DNA of 64,000 nt, from assembly GCF_019175385.1 (NCBI RefSeq), contig NC_083346.1:82784543-82848542 (forward strand), written 5' to 3'. Positions 12,071 to 23,885 of this stretch are shown here, one piece after another (the stretch's first letter is position 1; each line of letters begins with the position of its first letter). Position numbers and translations under genes: made by a program. The notes beneath the pieces were generated by a model that was not told the DNA's origin, did not search any database, and saw only the letters and a list, made by a program, of their open reading frames with translations. This DNA is from Lycium barbarum. Lineage: Eukaryota; Streptophyta; Magnoliopsida; Solanales; Solanaceae.

Positions 12071-12082
12071 TGGTATCAGAGC
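12071..12082 (+). other. Primer-binding site of A
   Basis: TGGTATCAGAGC lies four bases after the LTR end and is complementary to the 3' end of initiator Met-tRNA, the usual primer for plant Ty3/gypsy minus-strand synthesis. Confidence 0.95.
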
Positions 12083-12125
12083 GGTTCGTCCTCGGAATGT
12101 CTACAGACTGTGTCTAGTAGAGTCT

Positions 12126-12161
12126 TGTTTATCGGTGTGTTGTGCACCATACCTATAAACA
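12126..12161 (+). other. Leader stem-loop between primer site and gag (A)
   Basis: TGTTTAT (12126-12132) pairs with ATAAACA (12155-12161), enclosing GGTG...CACC. The outer stem is kept in E (1769-1803) and B1 (23791-23826), and is weaker in B2 and C. Its place suggests an RNA packaging or dimerisation signal; this is inference. Confidence 0.55.
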
Positions 12162-12269
12162 GGAGGCTACAAGGCATTTAGGATACTACCCTTCTTTCTG
12201 TCTTAGATCGTGCGATAGAGCTGTGTTATCAGGATGATTCCTCCCTAACGAATTGTTACATTTGCAGTT

Positions 12270-14897
12270 ATGCCTCCAAAAAAGGCGACAGCGACCCAAA
12301 AGGCCAAGGCAGCAGCTGTGGGAGAGACTAGTCGGGCCCAGAGGGTTACCAGGGCCCATGCTCATATTGCTCCTGATATTTTACCCCCGGCAGAGGGCTC
12401 TTCCACACCGCCACACGTAGAGGAGATTGGAGCAGCAGCAGCTACAGGTCGGGGGGCGGCTCCACCGCCAGCTCCCGAGATTCCAGTACCTGAGCCTCCA
12501 GCTCCATGGCCAGGGACTGAGGATCAGGCTATGAGAGAGGCAGTCCAGCTATTGACCAGACTTGTGGCGGGACAGGTTCAAGGGCACGGATTGGGAGGTG
12601 ACCGAGCATATAGGCGTGACAGTTCGAGAGCTCGTGAGTTCTTGACTTGTGGCCCTCCAGAGTTCTTCGGGACAAAGCCCGAGGAGGATCCTGAGGAGTT
12701 TATCAGGAAGATGCGGCGCACCTTACATTTTATTAATGCTTCAGCGACGGAGTTAGTCACATTGGCTTCGTACCGGTTGTATGATGTAGCGGCAAATTGG
12801 TACGAGTCATGGGAGTTATCCAGAGGCGACGGCGCTCCCCCAACAGTTTGGGATGATTTTTCTCAGGCTATTCTTAGTCATTTTCTGCCCCCGGAGCTAC
12901 GGCGGGCCAAGGCTGACAGATTCTTATTGCTGAGACAGAGGGGTCGCAGTGTTCGAGAGTACAGTATGGAGTTCGACTCATTGGCCCGATACGCACCTGC
13001 TGTGGTAGCTACTATGGCTGACAGGATGCACAGGTATATTATGGGGCTGGACCGTTATTTTGTCGACAGCTGTTTGGTATTGGCTGCTCAGCCCGGCATG
13101 GATATTACCCGGATTCAGGCCCACGCCCAGGGCATGGAGGACCGGCATAGGGATCGTCAGCCTGATAGGGGCCAGGATCGGAGACAGCCCAAGAGGGCCA
13201 GATCATCTGGGTATTCTGGAGATTTTTGGGGCAGGCAGCCTCAGCAGCCTCAGCAGCCGCAGCAGCCTAGCAGACATCCATCCCAGCTGGCACAGAGCGC
13301 ACCTCCACAGCCTACAGATCGCAGATTTGATAGCCCAGGTTATTCAGGAGCAGGTCAGAGCTCCAGGGCTTCAGGTTCGCGGACAGACAGGGGTTCTGGT
13401 CAGACGAGGCCACCTAGGCCTCAGTGTTCTTACTGTGGCAGATACCATCCTGGGGAGTGCTACAGAGCCACCGGTACATGTTTTTCTTGTGGCCGCCAGG
13501 GCCATTCTGTGAGAGATTGCCCGTATAAGGGTAGTTCGGGTGGTGCAGCGCAGCCTATCAGATCAGCCGCCGAGTCTTCATCTTCATCAGTGGCTATGCG
13601 CCCTACGGGGCCGGGTACTTCAGCACCAGCGGGTCGCGGCAGAGGCCGTGGTAGAGCTTCTAGTACTAGCGGTCCTTCGAACCGCATCTATGCTCTGTCC
13701 AGCCGCCAGGATCAGGAGGTATCGCCTAATGTCGTTACAGGTACATTATTGGTTTTCTCTCGGTCTGTGTATGCATTGATTGATCCAGGTTTGACTTTGT
13801 CATATATTTCGCCTCTGGTTGCTGGTAAAATTGGTATAACATCTGAACCTATAGAGCCGTTTGAGGTAGCCACACCGATTGGGGACTTTATTGTAGCAAA
13901 ACAGGTATATAAGAACTGTTCTGTAATTGTATGTGGCCGTGACACTAAGGCAGATCTGGTGGAGTTAGATATGGTCGAGTTCGATGTTATTATGGGAATG
14001 GACTGGCTAGCCTCCTGTTATGCTAATGTTGACTGCCAAAATAAGGTAGTTCGTTTCCAGTTTCCCGGGGAGCCAGTTATAGAATGGGCCGGTAATACAG
14101 CATCGCCGAAAGGTAAGTTTATTTCATACCTTAAGGCGAAGAAAATGATCAGAAAGGGTTATTTTTATCATCTGGTTCGGGTACAAGACTTGACAGCGGA
14201 AACGCCGACTCTTCAGTCAGTTCCTGTGGTTAATGAATTTCCGGATGTATTCCCAGATGAGCTTCTAGGCCTTCCTCCGGAGCGGGAGATAGATTTTACT
14301 ATTGATTTGCTTCCAGATACTCAGCCGATATCTATTACCCCGTACAGAATGGCACCGGTAGAATTGAAAGAACTGAAAGAGCAGTTGAAGGATCTGTTAG
14401 AAAAAGGCTTTATCAGGCCTAGTACTTCGCCTTGGGGAGCCCCGGTATTATTTGTGCGTAAGAAAGACGGGTCGTTGCGTATGTGTATTGATTATCGACA
14501 GCTGAATAAGGTAACCATAAAGAATAAATACCCCCTCCCCAGAATTGACGATTTTTTTGATCAGTTGCAGGGCGACAAGTATTTTTCGAAGATAGATCTT
14601 CGGTCTGGCTATCATCAGGTACGGGTACGGGAGGCCGATATTCCTAAGACAGCATTCCAGACCAGATATGGGCATTATGAATTTAGAGTTATGTCTTTTG
14701 GGCTGACTAATGCTCCTGCGGTATTCATGGATTTAATGAACCGGGTATTCAGGCCATTCTTAGACATGTTCGTAATTGTATTTATCGATGATATCCTGGT
14801 TTATTCTCAGTTCGAGGCAGAGCACGCAGATCATCTGAGAGCGGTATTAGGGGTACTTCGGCATCAGAAATTATATGCAAAATTTTCTAAATGTTAA
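12270..14897 (+). pseudogene. gag-pol: A: gag-protease-reverse transcriptase frame, stopped early
   Basis: The start ATG ([10 protein letters not shown]) is the first in the frame after the leader. Residues about 124-235 are the retrotransposon gag capsid domain ([16 protein letters not shown] onward), with a basic Gln/Pro-rich linker after it. Two zinc-binding motifs follow: C386-x2-C389-x3-H-x3-C397 and a CCHC knuckle C404-x2-C407-x4-H412-x4-C417. The aspartic protease active site is LIDPG with Asp505. Reverse transcriptase shows DYRQLNK, the SFGLTNAP segment and FIDD at 838-841 (YxDD type). The frame ends at a TAA (14895-14897) where related copies have a Glu codon after KFSKC; the same frame continues beyond it. 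Known role: Gag forms the particle, and Pol processes it and copies the RNA. Without readthrough only Gag, protease and most of the polymerase are made. Confidence 0.95.
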
Positions 14898-16337
14898 TTC
14901 TGGCTGGCTTCAGTGGCATTCCTGGGGCATATTATTGTAGCTGATGGTGTCCGGGTGGATACACAGAAGATTGATGCCGTGAAAAATTGGCCCAGACCCA
15001 CGACGCCCACAGAGGTACGTAGTTTCCTGGGATTAGCAGGCTATTACAGAAGATTTGTGGAAAAGTTTGCTTCGATTTCAGCGCCTTTGACAAGGCTAAC
15101 TCAGAAGGGAGCCAAGTTCCAGTGGACTGATGCTTGTGAACGAAGCTTCCAGTTGCTGAAAGAGAAGCTGACTACAGCCCCAGTTCTGACTCTTCCAGAG
15201 GGACCCGATGGATATGTTATTTATTGTGATGCTTCTGGCGTGGGATTGGGCTGTGTATTGATGCAGGACGGTAGAGTTATAGCTTATGCTTCTTGGCAAT
15301 TGAAAAAGCATGAAAAGAATTATCCTACTCACGATCTGGAGCTTGCAGCGGTGATCCATGCCCTGAAGATATGGAGACATTATTTATATGGCGTTCATGT
15401 TGATATCTATACAGATCATAAGAGTCTCCAGTATATTTTCAGACAGAAAGAGCTTAATTTGCGGCAACGGAGGTGGCTGGAGCTCCTGAAAGACTATGAT
15501 GTGGATATTCTGTATCATCCGGGCAAGGCTAATGTTGTTGCAGATGCGCTTAGCCGGAAATCTATGGGAAGCTTGGTAGATTTACAGCCAGACAGGAGAG
15601 AGATAGTACGTGACATTCATCAGTTGGCTAATCTTGGGGTTCGTCTGGCCGATTCTGGAGGTACACGGATTTCTATCCGAGGGGTTTCTGAATCATCTAT
15701 TAAGGAAGCTATCAAGCGGCATCAATATGAAGATCCTGTTTTGGCACGATACAGAGACACAGCCTATGATAAGGAGAAGACTCCGTTCGAGTTCACTCCG
15801 GACGGGACTATATTATTTAGGGGCAGGTTGTGTGTACCTGATATTGCAGGCCTTCGGCAGCAGGTTATGAGCGAGGCACATTATGCTCGCTATTCGGTCC
15901 ATCCTGGGTCTACGAAGATGTACCATGATCTTAGATGCCTATACTGGTGGGATGGCATGAAACGGGATATCGCAGAGTTCGTCGCCCAGTGTCCAAATTG
16001 TCAGCAGGTTAAAATTGAACATCAGAAACCGGGTGGACTGTTGCAAGAAATGGAAATCCTGACGTGGAAGTGGGAGATCATTAATATGGACTTCATTACC
16101 GGTTTGCCTCGCACTCCACGGAAGTATGATTCCATCTGGGTTATTGTTGATAGGCTGACTAAATCAGCCCATTTTCTCCCTATCAGAACTACTTATTCCG
16201 CCGAGGATTATGCCAGGCTTTATATTAAAGAAATAGTGAAGCTTCATGGAGTTCCTATATCTATTATCACTGACAGAGGTGCTCAGTTCACGGCGAACTT
16301 CTGGAGATCTTTTCAGGAAGGATTAGGGATCAGCTGA
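14898..16337 (+). pseudogene. pol: A: RNase H and integrase part of pol, after the stop
   Basis: This is in the same frame as the upstream ORF, separated only by the TAA. RNase H begins near YVIYCDAS (catalytic Asp codon 15228-15230) and includes the DHKSLQYIF segment. Integrase follows: an HHCC zinc domain ending CPNC (15990-16001) and catalytic Asp codons at 16089-16091 (NMDF) and 16272-16274 (ITDRGAQ). A 1-bp deletion near 16328-16331, where B copies read GLGTQ, shifts the frame and gives a TGA at 16335-16337. One RNase H position reads YASWQL against YASRQL in B, a C-to-T type change. The third catalytic residue lies in the next frame. Confidence 0.93.
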
Positions 16338-17182
16338 GCCTGAGCACAGCTTTCCATCCTCAGAGTGACGGACAGGCCGAGCGCACTATCCAGACACTTG
16401 AAGATATGTTGCGGGCCTGTGTTATCGATTTCAGAGGTAGCTGGGAGGATCACTTGCCATTGATTGAATTTGCTTATAATAAAAGCTACCATTCCAGCAT
16501 CCAGATGGCTCCGTACGAGGCTCTGTATGGCAGGAAATTCAGGTCGCCTATTGGCTGGTTTGATATTGGCGAGATAGAATTAATCGGCCCAGATATGATC
16601 CAGCAGGCCGTTGATAACGTGAAACTTATTCGGGAGCGACTATTGGCAGCCCAGAGTCGACAGAAATCATACGCTGACAAACGGCGTCATCCTTTGGAAT
16701 TCCAGGTTGGTGATTGGGTATTCCTGAAGGTATCGCCTATGAAAGGCGTGATGCGGTTTGGCAGAAAGGGGAAGCTCAGTCCGCGTTATATTGGGCCTTA
16801 TCTGATTGTGCGGAAAATTGGAAATGTCGCCTATGAGTTAGATCTGCCATCTGATTTGGAAGCGGTACATCCGGTATTCCATGTGTCTATGCTCCGCAAA
16901 TGCATTGGTGACCCTTCCAGAATATTTCCTGCGGATGACATTCAGGTGACGGAGCAGTTATCATACGAGGAGCAGCCCATAGCCATTTTGGACCGCCAGG
17001 TAAGGAAGCTCCGGAACAAGGATGTAGCTTCTGTAAAGGTGCTGTGGCAAAACAATAATAGGGAGGAAATGACCTGGGAGGCCGAAGAGGAGATGAAGAA
17101 GAAATATCCTCATTTGTTCCCTATGCCCACAGGTAATCTCGAATCTCCGTTTAATTCCATTTCGATAATGAATGTGTACTAA
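16331..17182 (+). pseudogene. pol: A: integrase C-terminus and chromodomain, shifted frame
   Basis: The frame resumes one phase away at [10 protein letters not shown]. The catalytic Glu is in GQAER (codon 16379-16381), which gives D-35-E spacing once the lost base is allowed for. The YHSSIQMAPYEALYGRK segment and the GDWVFLKVSPMKGVMRFG segment of the integrase C-terminal domain follow. The chromodomain lies at about 16995-17118, from DRQVRKLRNKD to EEMTWEAEEEMKKKYPHLF. The stop is at 17180-17182. In the chromovirus family this tail is known to contact chromatin and steer insertion. No internal stop is seen in this segment. Confidence 0.93.
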
Positions 17183-17242
17183 TTGTGCTGTCTATAAACG
17201 GAAACTCCCCCGAAACCATTTCAAACCCTATAAGATTAATTT

Positions 17243-17262
17243 AACATTCGGGGACGAATGTT
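17243..17262 (+). other. Inverted repeat next to the polypurine tract (A)
   Basis: AACATTCG (17243-17250) and CGAATGTT (17255-17262) form an 8-bp stem with a 4-base loop, three bases before the purine tract. The same structure is at 7768-7787 (B1), 35949-35968 (B2) and 49056-49075 (C, with one wobble). Confidence 0.7.
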
Positions 17263-17264
17263 CT

Positions 17265-17277
17265 AAAGGGGGGAGGA
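17265..17277 (+). other. Polypurine tract of A
   Basis: AAAGGGGGGAGGA directly precedes the 3' LTR and is the expected plus-strand primer. Confidence 0.93.
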
Positions 17278-20200
17278 TGTTATATCCCGTGTTTTCGCAC
17301 ATTTGGAAAATTAGAAATAATCTCGACTTTTAAGAAGTAAGGCCATAATTGATTCTAATTAACACATGAGTTGTTTATGAAAGAATATTAATGTGGAAGA
17401 GTCGGGGAAGCCCAAGGGAAAAGTTAGAGTTTCGGGAATTATTTTCGGGAATTACAAAATAAGATCCGCAACCAATTGGGCTCAAAAAAATTAATGGAAT
17501 GGAGGCCCAAATTAAGGGGCATGGCCGGCCAAGCTTTGGCCCATGATCCACATGAATTAGTCATGTGCCTGGTCATGTGACAAGTTAATAAAGGGACCAT
17601 ATTATATTAGTTGTCATCTATTAGAAGTTTCAAGAGAAAGAAGAAAAAAACCAAGAGCAAGACAAGGAACCCATTTCGGGTTTGGCCATAGAAAATTTAC
17701 CATCAAAAATCTTTCTTCAAAAATTAATTTCTTGTTGAATTCCTACTAATTCAAGGTCCCTTTGCAACGTGGTGTAGTTGTTTTGGAGGAAGGAGCCATT
17801 GGTTCATCAATTTGATCATATACCCAAGTGAAGAAGACTAGAGAAAAAGGTAAGGATTCATTCCTTTTTATTGTGTTATGAAGTCTTGTTTGTGTTGTAG
17901 TATGTAGAAATGAGTTGAAAGTATAGAAATATGGAAGATTTCAAAGTGGTTTTGTGATATAGTGCCTAGCCGTGTATGCCTATTGTTGTATATATATGGT
18001 GAGTTAAAATTATGTTGTATTCTAGTTATGTTTATGGTGGAATTCACATTGGAAAGGAAAGTTGAATAAATTTGGTGGAAGTTGGAATATAGAAGTTGGC
18101 CGTGTGGTATGGTGTTGGGAAGATGGCAATGAATTAATTTATTTGGTGTGTTAGTTGAGTTGTAGGAATCCTTGCTCGTAAATGAAGATAAAATGACGTA
18201 AGTTTGTATTGAAACGGAATGTAGAAACTTATGTCGCTTAGTACAATTTTATGACATTATGAAAAACAAAGTTGTTAGGTTGCAAATTATGATGATCATG
18301 GATAGATTTGGAAGATGGAATCATGTTATGAATATGTATGCCAAAGATTAGAAGTTTTGAATGAATTATGACCTTAGCGGAAAGTTGTATATTATGTATA
18401 TCGTATGAATATTTTGAATAAATGATATGAAATGCTTCTAAACTATATGGTGATGATCTTGATTAATGATAAATATGAAAACATTGAACTTGGGTTGGAA
18501 GTGTGAAGTCGGAATGGAAGTTATCGTAGTATGTCGCAAGGTAGAACTAGTTATGTTATATTGTGTTATATTGTGAGCGTTGTTGTTGTTGGTATTGTTA
18601 TTGGGTTGTTGTTGATTGTTTTGGGCCGAGCTGAATTCTCGGGGGTGCTATATGTATAGGGGAGGTGCTGCCGAAATTTCGGTAGACAAATGTGAACTTA
18701 AGTGAATTCGTAGAATCCATAATTTACAATTGGTAAATGTGACCATTTGCAGATTCTGACGAAACGGGAACTGAGTTTGGAAAGGTATAAAAAGCTCAAA
18801 AGGTATGTAAAGCTATCCCGATTCTTCTCTTGGCATGTCCTAGATGTACTAGGCTTGGATTTACGCCTCGGGGATTATTCTGTTCATCGGAATCCGCGAT
18901 TGAAATTGTCGCATTTTCATTCAATGGAATTGAACACCTTAAGAAGTTCTTTTTGGAGAATTATGCATATTTTCCCAAAATGGTCTAGAAAACTGCGGAA
19001 TGCCCTAGAGTCTTTCTAGGTGACCTCATAAGCATAAAAATGCGTAATTTGAGCCCACCGCCTTGCTTGTCCCGAGGTGGGCCCACTATTCCCGGTTTTA
19101 CCCTTAATGTACTTAAGGCTTGTTTTCGAGCAGTTTTTGAAAGAAATGTCCTAACTACTCTTTTAATTACTAAACAAAAACTGTTTTAAATATTCCATTA
19201 AGTCTTATAAATTGTTTTGGCACCCGGAACGATTTCAGAAAGATTATGCTTCTGTAATTCTTTATGACATCCGAACCCCACGTATTATAACTCCGTCTGA
19301 CTTCATTGGATTTGTTTGTCATTAATATGCCTCATCGAGTCTCTGAAAATATTTATGATATTTTAACTGCATTTAGTTTCTCACTACTCTATTCGTGGAT
19401 GCCCAAATGTTTCCCACACTGAGCCCGGGCCAGGATATGTTGTCAAGCGTAATCCCCTGCATTGTTCGCCGTGCCTCGATGTGAGGGGGCAGGTATACGC
19501 GTACATGGGTTTGTGGAGTATGTTGTGCCATGTACGTTTGTTCGGATATGATTTACTATGGCCATCTGATATGACATATTATGTTACGGGGTTATGCCCC
19601 TATTCTGATTCTTCTATGTTGTGGCACCAGCGTCGGGAGGGTGGCCACGTTCTGTCTGCCGAGTCCCTTGGCAGGGGCCGAATTTGATATGACATATGTT
19701 CTGTACACACTCTGCATGTTTTGGAAATATGTATCTGATACTTTGGATTTTCCGTTTACTTTCTGTATGTTCTGCACCAGTTATGATTTTGTTTCTGTAG
19801 CTCAGGCTTTACATATTAAGTACATATTTCGTACTGACCCCCTTTCCTCGGGGGCTGCGTTTTCATGCCGCGCAGGTACCGACGACAGGTTTGCTGATCC
19901 GTCCGCTTAGGATCTCATTCTGCTATTTTTGGAGCGCTCTTTTATTCAGAGCCATCTTTTGGTATAGTCTGTCACTTCTATATATGTATATTCTCGTTCA
20001 TGGGTACGGCGGGACCCTGTCCCGTCATATGATTCTGTCGGTCTGTTTAGAGGTCTGTGGACATGTTTGTGGGTTGGGGTCTTTCTGTACAGATATGTGT
20101 ATGTGTTATGTTTGGGCGATCCCATTCGCCGCGGCGGCCGGTCCGCATATATTTAGATGTTACTCTGTTGGCCCTGTGTGGCCTTTGTTGGTATTTTCTG

Positions 20201-20403
20201 CGTGCAGGGTATGTGGGATAGTCCGTAAAACAAAGGAAACTCTGCCGAAATTTTTCTGGAAATTTTCTAAATTGGAAATAAAGCCTTGACGGCTTCTGCT
20301 TTATACTAGGATGCGTTTGATACAATTTGAGATAGGATTGGGTAGATGCGTTCGGGTGCCCAGATCGGGCACTAGTCACGGCCTACGGGGTTGGGTCGTG
20401 ACA
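17278..20403 (+). repeat. A: 3' LTR (3126 bp)
   Basis: Near-identical to the 5' LTR, with the same ends and signals: donor GT at 17850, acceptor AG at 18751-18752, donor GT at 18803, acceptor AG at 19874-19875, stem-loop 2 at 20008-20026 with loop ACCCTGT. Most differences from the 5' copy are C/T or G/A transitions. Confidence 0.95.
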
Positions 20404-22137
20404 GATCACCTCCCATTTCCAGGTCGGAATCTCCATCTCCTGTAATAGTTCTCCAGGCTTCTGGTGCTCGACCTTAACCTGCTGACAATTCGGACACTGA
20501 GCAACAAATTCTGCTATATCCCTCTTCATGCCATCCCACCAATACAAGCATCTGAGGTCATGATACATCTTCGTTGACCCTGGATGAATAGAATAACGGG
20601 CACAGTGTGCCTCTCCCATCACCTGTTGTCGTAACCCTGCAACCTTAGGGACACATAATCTACCTTCGCATCGTAGCACTCCGTCAGGTGCAACCTTAAA
20701 TGGGGTCTCTTCCTTTTGAAGAGATGAATCCCTATGATGTACAAGGATAGGGTCCTCGTACTGGTGTCTATTTATCTATTCTATGATAGAGGACTCAGCA
20801 ACTCCCCGAACAGAAACCCTGCCGTTATCAGAATCGGCCAAACGGATTCCTAAATTAGCTAGCTGGCGAATCTCACGGACTATCTCCTTCTGCTCTGGTT
20901 GCACGTCTGCCAAACTACCCATAGATCTACGGCTGAGTGAATCTGCTACAACATTTTCTTTCCCTAGGTGGTATAGAATATCAACATCATAGTCTTTCAG
21001 CAACTCTAGCCACCGCCTCTGCCGCAAATTCAGCTCCTTCTGCTTAAAGATGTACTGGAGACTCTTATGGTCTGTATAAATGTCAACATGCACGCCATAT
21101 AAATAATGTCTCCATATTTTTAAAGCATGGATCACCGCTGCTAACTCCAGATCATGGGTGGGATAATTCCTTTCGTGCTTTCTGAGCTGTCGGGAGCATA
21201 GGCTATGACCTTGCCATGCTGCATCAGCACACAACCTACCCCAACACCGGAAGCATCACAATAAATGACATAGCCATCCGGTCCCTCAGGAAGCGTTAGA
21301 ACTTGGGTCGTAGTCAATTTATCCTTCAGCAACTGAAAACTCCGCTCACAAGCATCGGTCCACTGGAACTTAGCTGCCTTCTGGGTTAGCCTTGTTAAAG
21401 GTGTTGATATTGAGGCAAACTTCTCTACGAACCTTCTGTAATACACTGCTAGCCCCAGAAAGCTGCGTACTTAAGTAGGTGACGTAGGTCTAGGCCAAGT
21501 CTTCACCGCCTCAATCTTCTACATATCTACCCAAACGCCGTCAGCTCCAATAATATGCCCCAAGAATGCTACTGAAGTCAACTAGAATTTACATTTAGAG
21601 AACTTAGCATACAATTTCTGGTGCTGAAGCACCCCAAGTACCGTTCTCAAATGATCTGCATGCTCCTCTTCTGATCGTGAATAGACCAGAATATCATCAA
21701 TGAATACAATTACGAACATGTCAAGAAATGGCTTGAACACTTTGTTCATCAGATCCATAAATACCGCTGGAGATTGGTCAATCCAAAGGACATCACTCTA
21801 AATTCGTAATGCCCGTATCGGGTCCTGAATGCATTCTTTGGAATGTCTGCCTCCTTTACCCACACCTGGTGATAACCTGACCGCAAGTCAATCTTCGAGA
21901 AGCACTTAGCACCCTGCAACTGGTCGAATAAACCATCGATCCTGGGGAGGGGATACCTGTTCTTTATTGTTACTTTATTCAGCTGCCTATAATCAATACA
22001 CATCCGCAGTGACCCATCCTTCTTCCTTACAAATAATACCGGTGCTCCCCAAGGTGATGTACTGGGCCTTATGAAGCCCTTTTCTAATAAATCTTTTAGT
22101 TGCTCCTTCAGTTCCTTCAGTTCTTGTCCGTTAAGGA
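20404..22137 (-). pseudogene. pol: B1: pol N-terminal part (reverse transcriptase to integrase), broken
   Basis: Minus-strand continuation of the pol interrupted at 8939. From right to left: reverse transcriptase ([20 protein letters not shown] near 21950-22003; the segment with the FIDD codons near 21685), RNase H ([15 protein letters not shown] near 21250; DHKSLQYIF near 21050) and the integrase zinc domain ending CPNC (near 20485). Several stops and frameshifts break it, for example near 21234/21141 and after 21749, and part of RNase H appears as two overlapping frames. It begins within the linker before reverse transcriptase. There is no gag and no protease upstream. This copy cannot make an enzyme. 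Confidence 0.9.
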
Positions 22138-23397
22138 TTCCACTATTTCCGAGGTGAAGTCATATACATGCAGTACTCCTTTTATGCCTTATGCTCTTTT
22201 ACCCTTGTTGCGCACCCAGCACTGACTTCTGACTTACTCAGAATCACACCAAGTTCGTCTTAATAATGGTTTATCTTATCACCTTGTCGTCGTACTACAC
22301 CTTTAAGTTCGTATCTATATATTTCCCTTTTATTTTATGCTCGTACTCAATTAATTACGTCTATCTTGGGTGTTTCCTTTAGTATTCCCTTACCATTTCT
22401 CTAGTCCATGTCCATTTTTTATTCTGTGTGCGAGGAATCTCATGCTACCTCTGTATTCTCTGCATAATCTCTTTCTCTTTTTCAAAACGTATTATGTTCA
22501 TCCCTATGTGTTCTTATCATCCTAGTCATTTTCTAGCACTCATTCTACCTCGTTGCTCTCCTTTCTATAGTTTGGTCTTTCACAGTTCTGTCACTTATAT
22601 TACTCGTATTCTCGGCTACAGATGTCATAACTTATTATTGCACTGTTATCTCGCTTTCTTCTTATTTCCTTCTTTTAATTAACTCCTTCTTTCCTTGTGC
22701 TCACTTTCACTTTCGTTATCACATAATCTCTACTCTGAACTTTCCCTATAAGACTTTATAAGTCTTTCTTATTCGTTTTATAGCTCGCCTTTATACTTTA
22801 GTCACATAGATCACGTCATATCTTTTAGTTACTTCCTCGCTAGGCTTTACTCATTTTCATAACAATCTCGCATAATATCCTATTTGTAACCAATCCTATA
22901 GTGTAACACTTCTTAACCTTTTACCCTTTCTGTTCAACCTTACCCTTAATACCTCACAAGCTGTCTTATCAATACATTCGTATTCGTCACAATTCTTCCT
23001 CCTCCGTACTCTTGTCTCAATCATACTATTACTCCGTTTAACTATAGACTCATCGTAATTTATCCCTACTGATCAATTCAGTTGATATCTCAACATAACA
23101 CTCTATTAAGATTCTCCAGCCTTTTCTAAATTATCTTAACATTTCCTTTTTACCATATTGATCTTGACCTCATAATTACTATTACCATCTATTCAGCAAT
23201 TAACTTATTTCTCGAGGTCAGCCGTACTCGCAGCTTAGTCAAATCCTGTCATTACTACTGACAGAACCTTTCAGGACGTATTACAAACCTATATCTCATT
23301 CTCTTTTTATTTCTAGGAAAATTTTGGCAGAGTTTCCTCTGTATTTCTTATTATCTCAAACCTGCACGCAGGAAATACCAACAATGCCTCACAGGGC

Positions 23398-23433
<36 letters not shown>

Positions 23434-23700
23434 TATCGTATCATAGCCACACAGGGCTCCCAATATCAACAACAATATGAAAATGATGAACATACCTCGT
23501 ATGCCCAACTCAAACTGCACCTGTTATACTTTCCTGTTTACTTTCTCTTTAAATTTTCAATTTTACATTTCAATCGTACTTCCATACCTTACTCGACATA
23601 TATCTTTCGTACCTTTGCTTACCTGCGTACTTTGTAACTTCTAATATCATCAGTCACTTTCTTCTGTCGATGTCGTTCATCAACAGAAATCATGGGTTAG
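22138..23700 (-). other. B1: non-coding purine-rich spacer in place of gag and protease
   Basis: There is no gag, zinc knuckle or protease between pol and the leader. The minus strand is strongly purine-rich. From about 22344 leftmost to 23400 it matches the B2 spacer (39048-40210), and parts match the spacer of C around 46060-46400 in the same sense. At 23320-23480 it contains a piece resembling the A LTR near 20165-20280 (GGAAACTCTGCC block). It holds an AT repeat at 23402-23432. Confidence 0.75.
23402..23432. repeat. (AT)n microsatellite
   Basis: Uninterrupted AT dinucleotides inside the B1 spacer; the B2 equivalent at 40236-40290 is longer. Confidence 0.95.
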
Positions 23701-23885
23701 TATAAGGAATTTCATTTCCTATGGATTGGCTTCTATCGCACGATCTCAGATATGAAAGAAAGGTAACATCCTAAATATCCTGTAGCTTCCTGTTTATAGA
23801 TGTGGTGCACAACACACCGATAAACAAGACTCTACTAGACACGGTCTGTAGACACTCCGCGGATGAACTACTCTGATACCACTTT
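23701..23885 (-). other. B1: leader and primer-binding site
   Basis: The leader matches A and E. The primer site complement ACTCTGATACCA (23870-23881) has one change from the standard. The stem TGTTTAT (23791-23797) with ATAAACA (23820-23826) is intact. Confidence 0.88.

Larger units (their letters stand above)
8940..20403 (+). mobile_element. A: complete Ty3/gypsy Tekay/Del-type chromovirus, 11.46 kb
   Basis: This is a full element: 5' LTR 8940-12066, primer site 12071-12082, gag-pol 12270-17182, polypurine tract 17265-17277, 3' LTR 17278-20403 and a 5-bp target duplication. The domain order gag, protease, reverse transcriptase, RNase H, integrase, chromodomain is that of Ty3/gypsy chromoviruses; the Tekay/Del assignment rests on protein style. 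By eye the LTRs differ at roughly 26 substitutions plus an indel in 3.1 kb (about 0.8%), so the insertion is young. The pol frame has one stop and one 1-bp deletion, so this copy is probably not autonomous. Confidence 0.96.

Noticed and set aside
13060..13512. 150-aa overlapping frame inside gag
   Set aside because: Shadow of the gag frame; no independent start context or domain.
12270..17182. Endogenous pararetrovirus (Caulimoviridae) origin of the gag-pol
   Set aside because: The order PR-RT-RH-IN with a chromodomain, LTRs, a tRNA-Met primer site and 5-bp target duplicates fits Ty3/gypsy retrotransposons. No movement protein is seen.
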